A DNA stretch of 64,000 nt. Origin: Xylona heveae TC161. Its lineage: Eukaryota > Ascomycota > Xylonomycetes > Xylonales > Xylonaceae. Made by a program: the position numbers and the translations under genes. The notes beneath the pieces are model-generated. The model made no database searches, was not told the DNA's origin, and saw only the letters and a program-made list of their open reading frames with translations. This document shows, piece after piece, positions 20,815 to 33,200 of the stretch (its first letter is position 1; the number at the start of each line of letters is the position of its first letter). The DNA is taken from positions 744,001 through 808,000 of the forward strand of contig NW_017264195.1 of NCBI RefSeq assembly GCF_001619985.1. The letters are read 5' to 3'.

Positions 20815-23800
20815 TGTGAAACAAGGTTATGTGGAGAGTTGGGGAATGTTGCGGGTACTACTCTTCTCGTTAGCCACAGCGCCGAATTGCATTGAACGAA
20901 ACATTTATGACAATAGAGGCCTGCCAATCTGACAGTCCCTCAAACTTTCGCATCACATACAGTGTGACGAAAAGTTGAGCGCCTCAGAAAGTGCAAAAGT
21001 TGGGGACCGAAACACGGCGGAGAGCACTGGCAAGGGGGAAAGAACGGGCAACTAACCTTAAACAACGACCACTCGCACCCCGTATGTTAGTGGATTGGAG
21101 CAGTCCGACGAATTGTGGTAGATGATGATAGACAAATGGAGTCGAATCTTCCCATTCAGTCTTTGATGGGTTGCTCGAGATGGTTCAAAAGCGTATATAA
21201 CAAGTCGCCGCTGGGGGGACGGGAAAGTCGGCGCGCGAGGCAGTGCAGGCAATCGCCGAAAGGGTGTTCGTTCAGAAGGCGACTTCCGGGTTGGAGGATA
21301 TATTCACGGTGGAAGTCGATTGACAGCAATGGTGTATCAAAAGAATGAATGGAAGAAAGAGAAGAAAAAAAGTTGAGAGAAGTTGCAGAGAGATGTGAAG
21401 GTTGAATGGTTGAGTTCGCAAGAGCAGTTGGAAATGGAGTGATTCCGGGAACGCTGGTGTGAGCGGAGCTGGGAAATGCGTGGGCGGGCCCTGACTAGTA
21501 GTTGTCGTCGCGCGCGGTTCATAAGTCTCAGCGAAAGATCAAGGAACATCTGGCACTCTCAAAGAGTATATTGATAGCAAGTCCGAGTAGTATCGCTTAA
21601 CAATCATAATCATTCATCGATATCTGCCTGGAAACTACTAACTTCTACTAATCTACCTGGTTTATTACTTTCTACAGGGTCCCGGTCAATGATCCGAGAG
21701 CGACATGAAACGGGGGCCGATCGTTCGTATTAATTCTTTCCGGGGGCAAGTTGTCCAGGCATTCCCGGATTCAGAATTCCATGACTTTTTTTTTTCTACA
21801 ACTTTTTTTTTAAACTTTTGGGGGGGAAACAGTCAAGTAGCATGATCCCTTGCGCTCGTTTCCCCCCCCCCCATCTTTGTCAGGTACAAGTTACAGTCAG
21901 GCGGGGGGTCCAATGGAAAGTCATTCAGGTACCACCGTTCTCATGTATTCGTGTACTATATTCTGTGTACACGGGTACCTGCCAGAGTTGCTAGAAGATG
22001 CCATGGGGAGTTGACTCGTCACGTCTCCCCCCAACGCAGCACAAAGCATGCAATGCAATTAGTCAAAAACCGTCTCTAGCCCATATTTTTTGTCCGCAAT
22101 CGCAATCGTATAGTACAAGAGTACTCTACCGTAGCATGCCTTTCCATTTGAACAAATTTTCCTCCAATTTTTCCCCCCACAGATGGTCCAAGGTTTGAAG
22201 CCATGTGGAATAGTGTCACATCTCGAACAATTTAATTTTGTCGGCTGTACTTCCGTAGAGTTGTCGAGACACAATTGGGGGCCTTGAGAGAATCGAGGCC
22301 GGGCGGTGATCAGCATGCGGACACCTTCCCGTTCTCGGGCCCACATCTGGACGATCAATGGGCACGAGAGATACAAACGTGAGGTAATTTTTAGGACTTT
22401 ACCGGCCTCACTTGAACAATGAGTGTTTGTTCGGTTCGAATCATACATAATCTCCATCATTAATGCCGCATCATTCTTGTTTCGCAAACGGTATATGAGA
22501 GTCCGAGGTATTCGTCATGTATGATCTCATTCTGTTGTAAAGGTACATGCGGAGTTGGTGGGTAAGCCAGAAAGAGAAAAATAATGTAGTGACATGGTAC
22601 CTCGAAACTCTACCATTGACCCTGAAGGGCAAGAAAAAAAAAAATTAAAGACTATCCTTTGGGCAAACAAATAACTGGAAAATTTCCCGTTAGATGCCGA
22701 AACCAGGTCTTGAACTTTGGGAAGAGGGCGGGGGGAGGGGGGCAAAGCAGGCCTATGGGGAGAGTTCGAGCGCAGGGCCATAACAGACAGTTTGGCAGGT
22801 TGGACAGTCCAATCAATCAACCAATCCATCCATCAATTGGCCAGGGCCACACAAGCCAAAAAGGGTGGATTCATGCAGGTCAACCCGCAGACTAAACCCC
22901 CCTCCATAACGCGCCATGATCAAGCCACCCACCCTTTGACTAAATTGTCCTCTTTTTTCACTTTTACTTGGCTACTGCCATGGACCGGGTGACACGGTTC
23001 GACCACCATCGCCTCTCTTTGCCGCGGGGTGGAATACCGCGGTACTCCGTACTCTTGTACAGAAGTACGGAGGTACAGTGAACGGAGCACTCGGACTAAA
23101 CAGCCCGGGGGTCCAGGTGACCTATTGAGATTTCAACTTCTTTTTGGCGACCAAAGAACGGGACCGAGGGGAGGCAACGGGGGGTCGGGTTGTGCATTAT
23201 TCAGAACCACATCGGTGGACCCGAGCACCGATGACCCTTCTTGACCCCCCTCCATTTCGACTGGTCAAACGTCCTGACAACGCGTCCCTCACCCTCAGAA
23301 CAAAAAATCCAAAATCTCATCAGATGATGATTCCATTTCAGGGTTGGAGGGGGGTATACAAAGGTACGGGGGGGTTGAGAAAGTGGGAACTCCAACCCCA
23401 CACGTGATGTACGTGATATAACCACTTTGGGGGGAACAGAGGGCGGAGTCCCATCCCGCATCGTAAAGCGGGTCAGATCCGTTGTCCTTCACTCGATCAA
23501 GTAAGGCGCCGTAGGGGAATCTTACGTACGCAAATTGATGCCGCACTTGCGTTATTGCCGTTTCCGATTGCAGCCAATGACCCTAACCCAATTGAGGACT
23601 CCCCTACCTTATGTGCCTCGTGCCAGGGGACACTTGCATAAGTTACACAACTGCATATCCTGGCAGGTTCATGCAAAGTAAACATTTCCTTTGGAATTTT
23701 CTGATAGCAAACTCAAGCCATCATCTGATCTCATTCTAATCAAGAATCTAAGATGCTTTAATTGTATAGCTAGTATGTATTCAATTATATAAGATGATTA

Positions 23801-24579
23801 TATATTTAAAATATTTAATTATTCTGCTTTAATTAATTGAATTATATTCATTTTTATTAAATCTCCATTGCATTCACTCTAAAAAAAAGACCTCTCTTTA
23901 TTTTTAATCTCTCTACTATCCTCAGACAACTAGCATAATTGTAATTCAATTCCTAGTTTACCTTATTCCTGTAGCTTATAATTACTTTGTATTTACTAGA
24001 GTATACTTCTGTAAAGCATGATAGCTGTAACACTGTCTGTGGTAGTAAACAACTACCACACTCCAGACCTCCACACATCAACCTCTGCAACGTATGACTC
24101 TATTCTCTGTTTGAGCATTACCTCTCCAATTCCAAACAACACTGTACGACTCATCTCATTCTCCTCCCCGGAGAATTATTGTCACCCGCTTTCCTCAACG
24201 ACAGGTACTACCCCACATAACTGCAGACTGCAGACCATACAGCCACTACCTTAGCTTCCTACACTGACGCGCAAGATCAGCATCAACCCCAGATTTTCAA
24301 GTCTCCCTCCGTCCCTCACCTCCCGCCATCCCAGCCTTACGCGTACCATTAAACCTCCGTACAACATTCCCACTGCACTCTCTACACCGATAACGTCAAT
24401 TCCATTCTTATCGGTCGATCTGGCCACCCTTTAACTCGTGGAGCTGCGTCAGCCCTCACACTTCTCACTTCTCACCTTCTCGAACTAAACCGATTCGTAC
24501 GGAACCAATTCGAGCCAATTCAATCAGTCACTCAACATAACCAAAAGAGAAACGAGACAAACGAGGTATACCAAACGCA
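20815..24579. promoter_or_regulatory. 3.8-kb divergent intergenic region
   Basis: It lies between the divergent C2H2 (-) and Par32-like (+) genes. No open frame has domain resemblance. Visible structure: homopolymer runs of T, G and C near 21785-21870, many GGGG/CCCC words between 22700 and 23460, an 8-bp-arm inverted repeat at 23045-23072, and a very AT-rich block at about 23740-23930. B-box-like words near 22433 and 22995 do not fold into a tRNA. The length suggests complex regulation or undetected transcripts. Confidence 0.5.
23740..23930. other. AT-rich block
   Basis: About 190 bp that is overwhelmingly A/T (for example the run around 23800-23850), in sharp contrast to the GC-balanced flanks. 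It could be a remnant of repeat-induced mutation or simple AT-rich spacer. No terminal repeats or coding remains are visible. Confidence 0.55.
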
Positions 24580-25390
24580 ATGACAGCTCCGCCAGTCCGC
24601 AAAGTCGGCCGAGGAGGTAAGTACTATGACCTTTGACCTTTGACCTTTTACCCAATTTCTCTTCCGTCTCGAGTAAAGCATGGCTGTTTATACATATCCC
24701 ATCCATCTACCTACCTACCCACCTGCCCACCCAAGAAACCAGTCCATCATACCCACCCACACAATCGTACTAATCCTATTTTACTCTCCAGGCGCAGGAA
24801 ACATCTACTTCTCCAACGACCCTTCTTCCTTGGCCGCTGCCGCCGCCGAAGACCAGGCATACAGCGGGAGAGAAGATCTCGAAGCGCAATTAGATCCGAC
24901 ATCTGATCCGCTCTCGCGCATCGCTACCACCGCGTCCTCCTCCTCGAGCTACGTGAATCAGGAATACGCGCATTCCGGTCGAGGCGGAGCCGGGAACTGG
25001 TTTCGGCCTTCAGACGTGGCGGCTGCGGTTGCGGCCGACGCCGAGGCTGAAGCTGAGGCTGAAGCAGCGTCGGCGTCAGCGCAGGAACAAGAATCGACGG
25101 CGGGAGGACAAGGACAAGACGCGCAGGCAACAAGGAGAATTAGTAATGCGACAACAACAACAACGGCAACAACAACGACAACAGGACAAAGCGGGGCCTA
25201 CAGAGGGCGAGGCGGGGCAGGCAATTACGTTTCACATGGGCCGGACAAGCAGACGCGGGACAGAATAGAGGCGGAAAAGAAGAAACAAGAAACACAGCAA
25301 GCGGAGCGGGAAATGCGTGAACGGGTCCTGAAGGACGTAGAGGCCGGATTGACGCCTCCTAAGCCTGCGCATCTTGGGTCGAGATGGTGA
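24580..25390 (+). CDS. Par32-like DUF3602 protein
   Basis: Two exons, 24580-24616 and 24792-25390, give 211 aa. The intron (GTAAGT donor, CAG acceptor) splits the first of three GRGGAGN motifs: GRGGAGNIYF at residues ~11-20, GRGGAGNWF in the middle, GRGGAGNYV near the C-terminal third. These Gly-rich repeats define DUF3602, the family of yeast Par32, a phosphoprotein that inhibits ammonium transporters when TORC1 is inactive. Whether this copy does the same is inference. Between motifs the chain is Ala/Glu-rich, with a Thr run of about ten; the C-terminus is a charged helix rich in Lys and Glu. The start at 24580 is the first ATG and gives the motif-bearing short first exon. Confidence 0.87.
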
Positions 25391-25588
25391 ACGGGATGGT
25401 GAACAGGGTATAGTGAACGGGGGGTTTAGCAGTGATTACCCAGTCGGTGGTAGGCTGCTGGGCTCTGGGCCATCGCGTGGGAATGTGAACCACATCGAGG
25501 TCGTTGATTTCGTGTTTCTTTGAATGGTTCTTTGAATGGGCGTAATATGAGATACCATGGGCTGTTGCTTCGATTGTTCGTACGGCTT

Positions 25589-25629
<41 letters not shown>

Positions 25630-26027
25630 CTCACGGTAGTTTGAGACTAATCATAATGTCCGATGACAATGTCATTACGAATATGAATTGACAAAAGTGC
25701 AAACATGTTCATGACTTGTGTCTAATAATAATATATTTGATATCGTAAATAAGACTTTTCTTTCTCTTCTGGTGTGGCTGGTGCTGCTAATATAGAATAT
25801 AGCTGCCATGAACCCGAAACTCCAAATCCAACATGGTTCCCAAAACGCCTGGTTCTTGATGCGAACAAGCAAAAAGTCTTTTTGCACAAAAGAATTTGCA
25901 CAACAGCAAAACATATGCCAAGGTGAAGGGAAATAAAAGAGCCCAAGCACAATCCGAAAGAGTGACTTGGCGACAAGTACAGTCGGAAAGATACCGGGTT
26001 GTCTCATGCTCCCTTTCTTCATCCTCT
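25391..26027. other. Intergenic between convergent genes, with (AT)n
   Basis: About 640 bp between the convergent Par32-like and Rlp24 genes. It holds an (AT)n microsatellite at 25591-25626 and otherwise AT-rich 3' sequence. No gene is supported. Confidence 0.6.
25591..25626. repeat. (AT)n microsatellite, 18 units
   Basis: An uninterrupted AT dinucleotide run of 36 bases, self-complementary and able to form a hairpin, between two convergent genes. Confidence 0.95.
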
Positions 26028-27030
26028 TTAATCGACATCCATCTCGTCCTCGACACCCTTGCCAACAATGAGCTTCTTCTTGCCCTTGACTTTGCCGCCC
26101 TCGACGGGGATCTCGAGTCTCTGCTCCTCCTCCATGACTTCCGGCTCCTCTGCCAGTCTCTCCGACGCGCGGACCTTGGGAAGCAAGTGCTCGTTCTCGG
26201 CGACCAGTTTGCGGTCTGCGGCAAGCTGCTTCTCCTTGTTGCCGGCCATGCGCTGTCTGTAGAAGACTTTCTCGCGGCGTTCCCGGATATCGGACACGCG
26301 CTGCATGGCCCGGAGGGTAGTAGCAACGAGGTCGCGGTTGTAGCGGACAGGAACGTTGCGGCGAGCGGCAAAGGTGAGGGTGCTGTCGACAGTCATCTCC
26401 TTGCCCGCCGCCTTGCGGAAGGCTTTTGTCCATTTGAGCTAGAAAATTCATGTTAGTTGAAAAATTTCACTAAACATCATCTGGTTGTCGGAAAGTTGTT
26501 GTGTTCTGAGCCGCCATTACCCAAGATAATGGATAACGACAGTTCTTGGACGACGAAAGGCGAGAAAGTAAAAAATAAAGATGCTAAGAATTATGGGTCG
26601 TACCTTGCGAGGGTTTCTCTTCATCTTAAACTATATTTGCATCTACTGTCAGCGTGTTTCCCTCGGCATTAGATATACCGGCAAGGATTCCTTACGTTCT
26701 TGTGGCACTTGCTCCGGCAAAATCTGAAAGTCCGGGCATCGTTGCGCACAAAAGTTATCCCTGCACATCCAGCGTATCAGCCATTGTGTTCTTTCCTCTA
26801 TTTCATCCACATAATCAAGGAGAGACAGTCTCCAAAGTACATCTGTACTCGACGGGAAGTAATGACGGCACACGACGAACCTTTGGAGGGATAAACTGGC
26901 TGCGAACAAAAATAGCACGTCTCGACCCTGTGCACGAAAAGGTTAGCGATTTTCCATCATTCCAACATCCTTGTGATTTGCGGGGAACATCTTTAAGGTA
27001 TAAAATTCCAAAGGAGATCACGTACCTCAT
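26028..27030 (-). CDS. rlp24: Ribosome biogenesis protein Rlp24
   Basis: Rlp24 is the L24e-like placeholder on nucleolar pre-60S particles and is exchanged for ribosomal protein L24 in the cytoplasm after release by the AAA ATPase Drg1. Five exons, 27030-27026, 26927-26881, 26760-26696, 26630-26604 and 26438-26028, give 184 aa. The N-terminus carries the L24e zinc site: C6 and C9 in [16 protein letters not shown]32 and C36 in [11 protein letters not shown], then [22 protein letters not shown]. The C-terminal half ([19 protein letters not shown] onward) is the Rlp24-specific extension with an acidic end. Exon 1 has only five coding bases (ATGAG) and exon 4 only 27. An early first intron is common in fungal ribosomal and ribosome-assembly genes. 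Confidence 0.93.
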
Positions 27031-27658
27031 TGTGACAGCCTTGCTCGCTGAAGCTGTTCAACAACGATTTATTCTTGTAAGATGCTGGATCGATATCGCT
27101 CTACAAAAATGTCGGTGGATTTCCCGTCGAAAGAGCCAACTGTTGCCTAAAGCAGCTAGCGGCCGAAAAAAGTTCAGACATTGTATTATGTAAGCAGCGA
27201 CCACCACGAGGGATTGTGTGTGGCTTATGGGCTGTGCCACTTGTGGCTGACGAGGACTGAAGCACTCAATATTCATTAAAAAAATATTTGTTAATTTAAA
27301 CTCGGGTCAAATTGAGTGTCATATGGGCATGTGCAGATTGTATTTTTTCCTTCTCTGTCTCAATACCAGAGCGCGCAAACTTCCCACATGGCGATTGTCT
27401 AAAATTATAATAATGCAGGTATCATATTGATCTTCAACTGTAACAGACAGTAGAATATAGTAATTGAAAGAAATTTGCATAAAACCTTCTACAATTAGTT
27501 GCGCTGCCTAACGTATATTTGTATAAATATATATTTCAACCAAATGATATAGCAAAATACGGACCTTTGAAACAGCCTACTCAATAATGCATTCATCTAA
27601 TCTATACCGTGGAATGCTTGTCCTATGCTATGCATTCATATATTCGTCATCATATATC
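27031..27658. promoter_or_regulatory. Rlp24 upstream region, AT-rich
   Basis: About 630 bp between the Rlp24 start (-) and the 3' end of the alpha/beta hydrolase gene (-). It is AT-rich between about 27270 and 27620. It should hold the Rlp24 promoter and the hydrolase 3' UTR; no specific site stands out. Confidence 0.5.
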
Positions 27659-28983
27659 TCATGACTCTCTCATTGCTTCGGCCTTTGCAACCAATGCTTC
27701 AATCAGCTCATTGAACTGTTCTCTTTCTTCGACAGGTAGAACATGCCCCCTTCCTTCAAAGATTATCTTCTTTAGCCCTGACTGCTCACCGCCTAACTCG
27801 TCTGCTAGCATGTGCGCATGAGGGACGGTGATCATGCGGTCGATTGTACCATGAAGAACCTGGATTCTATCCCTTCCGACACGGTCACCCAGCAGACTGA
27901 GCTGCTCCGGACTTTTGTGATGCCAGCCTGCCGCAATTGCCTGTAGCATGAAACCTTTTCGAGTGAATCCTTCCTTATCCATTCTTTTTGAGATTTCCTG
28001 CGCGGCGAAGAAGTCACCGTTGGTAGGGAAACCACCAACCGAATCGGGCGCATTCAGCCACTCTTCGCAAAATAGATTGGCTTTGACATGTTGTAATTGC
28101 ACATCGATAGGCTTCGGAATAAATAAATTGATTCGGTTGCGAAGATTTTCGATGAAACCCTGATAACGTCAACTGACACGGCCGGAATCCAAGGTGATAT
28201 AAAAGTATAATAGGTTAGTGCATACCACTGTATTGACCAGGCGTGGAGCGGTTGAGACAAGAGACAGAGAGGCCACTCTATCCGGTATTAGAAGAGCCTT
28301 GAGCAGCGTTAGTCTGCAACGCAACATCTACCTGCAAAACTCGTTTCAGGACTCACCAGCTCCTGCGCAATCATGCCGCCCATGCTGATACCAATGACAT
28401 GCAGCTGTCGTGAATCTGTCCATCCAAGATGATCCAGAATCTCTATTGTATCCTTGGCCATTTCTGACGTTGAATATCTCACGACAGGCTTGTCAGACTC
28501 GCCCATACCTCGGTTATCGAAGATCAAAGAAGAATATTTGGATGATTTTCCATGAGCAAGATCTTTGGTCTGGCGTTGCCATCCAGTCTTGTATGCTCCC
28601 AAGCCCATGATCCACTAAAGGTCTAGTTAGAAATACTTCATTAGGGGAGAGAAATGGCGCCAACGTGCGGCCAAAAAAATGCATTTCAAACAGGGACGAC
28701 ATACTACTAGGCGCAGTGGACCTTGTCCATGGACTTCATATGAAAGTTCAAAAGGGCCTCCCCTGCCTTTGGCAACGGGTACCCGCCCTTTCTTGGTGGG
28801 TTTGAGATCCCAAACCACATTTTTGAATTCTGGGAGCTGGACAATCTCGGCTGCCGTGAGAGGCCTAGGCAAAGAGGACAGAGAAGTTAATATCAGAAAT
28901 CATCAATCCTGTGCAGCAAAGGAAACTAAATGCGGCAAGAATTGATTGTTGCACGAGACTGAAAGAAGATGATAAGCATACAT
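27659..28983 (-). CDS. Alpha/beta-hydrolase fold protein, start codon split by an intron
   Basis: Exons 28983-28982, 28864-28705, 28614-28357, 28297-28226 and 28159-27659 give 330 aa. The fold is clear: an oxyanion-type strand LVWIMGLG, FDNRGMGESDKP, the nucleophile elbow GISMGG (Ser), an acid in GTIDRMITVPHAHML, and the catalytic His in FEGRGHVLPVEE. The Ser-Asp-His triad is complete, so it is probably an active esterase, lipase or peptidase-like enzyme; the substrate is unknown. No ATG precedes the N-terminal sequence PLTAAEIVQLPEF inside its exon. Splicing a 117-bp intron (GTATGC donor, CCTAG acceptor) joins AT to G and creates ATG-CCT-CTC, giving MPLTAAEIVQLPEF. The alternative is an upstream in-frame start I could not identify. 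The C-terminus has no targeting signal I recognise. Confidence 0.83.
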
Positions 28984-30216
28984 GATGGTCTTATCCTACG
29001 AGACTGTGGGGGGAAAGGTGGAACAAGGAGGACTAAGATTCCACGATACAGTTTAATGATACGCTTATCAGATCATGATGATTAGTTCCAGGTTCGTCAT
29101 TTCTTGGCAGCCATGGTTGTTGTCTGTCCTAGGTAGGTCCTTACTGTCGGAACGAAAAAGAATATAAAACCTGAGCTTATCCCCCGTGGCGTTTTGCTTC
29201 GTCGTTTTAGGAATAATCTTGTGCTTTCTTCTCGTCGGGGATGAATGAGACAACTCAAATCGGTAATTCTTGCAGCGATGAATTACCGGGAGGAGATGGA
29301 TCCGGGTGGGAACCTCGGAAGGACGTATTCGTTCCGCGCTAAAATTGACTATTTGGGACATTTTGGATGACATCGGCATTCGGAACTTCAGGATCCGGGA
29401 GCGAATACGAGAAGAAAAGAAACGGCCCCTCGTCCGGGGAGGGAAAGACACAAGAAGGGACGAGAGGAGGGCAAAAAACGGCGGAGGGCGGAATCAACTT
29501 CGGCCGAAGGGTCTAGTAACTTACGTTAAACTGGAGCCTAAAAGCCGAGAGAGGCCAAGAGTAGCTATAGTACTCGTAGTCACCAAACTGAACGAAACAA
29601 GGAGAAAAAGAAGGATACCATGTGCTCACATAAGCCTGCTATTTTGCTTCTTTCCAACAATCTCTTCATACCCCCCTTGGAAAAGGAATCGTTTGCATTG
29701 TGACTCTTTCGGCTTGCTGAGTCAAATCTAGAGAAATTTGTTCGTGAAATGCCTGCTCTATGCCCACTATCATCTTAGTCCCTGCACCGAAGCGGCCCCC
29801 CCGTCATCTCACCAACGTCAACTTGATGCCTAGCTAAGGCCATACACTGACACCCTGCCAGATCCCCTTTCAACGTTCTCCTGGGTCTCACAATAACGTG
29901 ACAGACCCTGTCCAGGTCACTTATCATTGTCTGCTTGCCTTACCAATCTCTGGCGTTGCTCCGGGCACTTTTGGTCACTGTCCCAAATCCTCGTCACACA
30001 GCCCCCCGTGGGGACGGTTCGACGGCATTTTGCGCTCTCGTCGTCATTCCTCAATTGTCATCAGCATAACAATCTGATATGCTGCTGCACGGATTTCAAC
30101 CTTGGATGAGATCCGGCCTCGCCAATTCCGCCATCTGCTCTACGCATTAGTTGCCAGATTACTCGTCCTCTACTAGTCGAGGCGCCAGGGCATCTCCGAA
30201 TTGGACCAACGACAGA
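28984..30216. promoter_or_regulatory. Divergent promoter region, hydrolase / Zn2Cys6 regulator
   Basis: About 1.2 kb between divergent genes. No gene-like frame is supported. Sequence composition is mixed and no clear repeat is visible. Close spacing to the regulator raises the possibility that it controls the hydrolase, but this is a guess from position alone. Confidence 0.45.
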
Positions 30217-33200
30217 ATGTCCCAGGACGGTATGACGCCGCAGGCGACCACACCCCTCATGAACCCACCTCCTCAGGTATTTGGTCGCTTTACTCCCGGA
30301 GGTTCTCCTATCTCTCCCGTCCTGAGCGGTCCCATATTTCCACAAGACGCATCAGCACAAACATCAGACGAGCATAATGATGGGAAACGGAGGAGGATTG
30401 CGAGGGTGAGCACCTGACTTGATTGAACCCTGGAGAGAAACACAACTCACACAGCAGTAATACAGGCTTGCGACATGTGTCGCAAGAAGAAGATCAAATG
30501 TGATGGCAAGCTCCCAGCATGCACACATTGTTTGAATTACAAGACCGAATGTATCTTTACGCAGGTGGAAAAGAAGCGGAATCCTCCAAAAGGGTACGCA
30601 ACCGACCTTGCCCAACTGACGCGTTGCACGAGACTTATTCTTTGGTCAGCGCCAAGTATATTGAAGGCCTCGAAAATCGCCTCGGCCGCATGGAATCTCT
30701 GCTCAAGCTCTCCGGCTTGCTCTCCGAAACTGATGGCAACACAGACCTAGGAACCTTGGAGAAGCGTCTCGCCGATAAAGCTGCCACCTCCAATGGAACC
30801 CCCCCAAGGGCTTCCGAATGGTCTGCCCCGCAACGCTCATCGACCGAATCGCAACGAGAGCCGTCTCGACAACCGTCGTTTTCAAGTCCGCCAAGCAGGG
30901 CGACAACTCCTGAATCAGAGAAAGAAGACCAGGAAGAAGTGGAAGCGCTCTCAGACATGATGTGCTCCCTGGTCACCAACAACTGCGGCGAGACCAGATA
31001 TATCGGTACGTGCGATTGGATATTGCAACCAGTCGAGTATGCTGATGTGGGTTAACCGTGTAAAATAGGGTCGTCGTCTGGATTTTCCATTTTCTCACCA
31101 AAGGGGATTCAATGGGTCAACGAAAAGACCGGAGACTCGTCTTTCCAAGACATGATTTCCAGCGCAACTGTAGACGACAGTAAATGGATGCTTTGGAAGC
31201 CTGAAGTATTTGGTGATATTTTTGGCCGTCGTCTATACATATCTTTGCCCCCAAAAGAGGAAGCGCTGTCACTTCTGAAGGACTATTTTGAAAACTTCAA
31301 TTGCATGTTCCCCCTCTTCCACGAGCCTACATTTATGCATCTCGTTGAAAGACAATATTCCCGTGATCCATTTGAAGGTTCTGGGTGGTGGGCCAGCCTC
31401 AATGTTGTGCTCGCGATTGCACATCGACTACGGATCATGAGCAATCTGGTGCCGCAAGATGAAGATCAGAAAGCTTGGGCACATCTCAAGAATGCCCTTG
31501 CCGTGTTTACGGAACTGACTCTGCGTAACGCCGACTTGCTCAGCGTTCAGGCAATGCTTGGCATGGTAACGCCACTTTTCTTTTATAGGTTGAAATATGC
31601 TAATTTAATTATTAGGCTCTTTTCTTGCAGGGTACACCGAACCCGCAGCCGTGCTACTTTCTGGTAGCGGCCGCTTTCAGAATGGCGCACAGTATAGGCC
31701 TTCATAAACGTGGATCAGGCTTTAATCTGAATCCCGTAGAAATCGAGCAGCGAAAACGCGTGTTTTGGATTGCTTACCTCATAGACAAGGAGTAAGCCTC
31801 ACATTACGGACGACGCGAAACCAGATACTGACGGTTTACAGCATAAGTTTGCGTTCCGGTCGACCACCGGTTCAGGACGATGACGACATGAGCGTGGAGC
31901 TGCCAAGTGAAGACCCTGCCGATAATATTGGCAACATTCCTTTAGCCGATGGCAAAAGCAAGATCAACCTTTTTAGGCTGATATGCACATTTGCGATCAT
32001 TGAAGGCAAGGTCTACAAACAATTGTATTCCACCAAGGCTGCCAAGCAATCGGACGGAGAGCTGCTAAACACTATCGGAGAACTCGATCGTGAATTGGAA
32101 GAGTGGAAAGATGCTATCCCTGTCGATATTAGGCCCGGTCATGAGATCAATTCTTCGCACACGCCTTTAATTCTTCACATCGTGGTTTTGCATTTCGCCT
32201 ATCACAACTGTCTGACAACAATACATCGGATGTCTGTCCATCACGGGTACTGGACAAGCCGACTGTCGAATTTTGCGATCCAAGGCCTGAACTCTCGGCC
32301 ACTTAATCCCCGAGTGTTCTCCTCGGCCAATCTTTGTGTTTCTTCTGCTAGAACTTCGATTCATCTGATCAGATATATTCCTCAGGGAGACTATGCATGT
32401 GTCTGGTGAGTAGTTCCCTGCGAGTGTGATGCACTCATTCCGCGGCACAAGAAAGCTGAGAGATGAACAGGTTGATCCTTTATTATCCCGTCGCTGCGTT
32501 GGTCACTCTCTTTGCAAATATCCTTCAGAATCCTCAAGATGCCCGAGCACGCTCTGACATCAAGCTGATGGACCAAGTGGTCACTTTCTTGTCGAATATA
32601 TGCACAGATGACCAAAACGGAGGTGCCAAGCGGATGCTTAACGTTTGTACGGAATTTGAACGAATAGCCAAGGTTGTAGTAGATAAAGCCGATGCAGAGA
32701 CCTCGAACAGAAAGAAGAGGAAGGATCACCATGAGGAAAGACCAAAATCGACAGCGGGAACAACGCCCGCGCCACAGTCCAAGGCCACACCAGTCCCCGA
32801 GGCAGCTAGAACTCCGGCGCCAACATCCGGAACATCGCCTTACGCTTTCATGGGTGCTCCAACCCCCGGAGTGCCATTTACCCCGGAACTCACGGCAAGC
32901 GTTGGTACTCCTGTATGCATATTCCCCGCACCGCAACATTCTCTTTCCCCTTCAGTTCTAACCTTTGTTCTGCAGGCCCCTCATACTAGTTCGTCCCAAC
33001 CCTCAACCAACGGATACTCTCCCCAAGTCGGCGAGAGCCATTGGCTACCAGACTTCTCTTCATCAGACATGCCGAACATTCTGTCACCAGGCGGCGGCGT
33101 GGGACAGGACTTTGCAAACATGACTGCATCATACTCGACCCCTGGCCCTTTTGCATCACCAGCGCCCTTTAGTCATCCTGGGAGCATACCCAACGGCGTG

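Noticed and set aside
22430-22445. GGTTCGAATC word resembling a tRNA B box
   Set aside because: No A box at the right distance and the flanks do not form acceptor or T stems.
22994-23006. GGTTCGACCACC word resembling a tRNA B box
   Set aside because: No cloverleaf can be drawn from the surrounding sequence.
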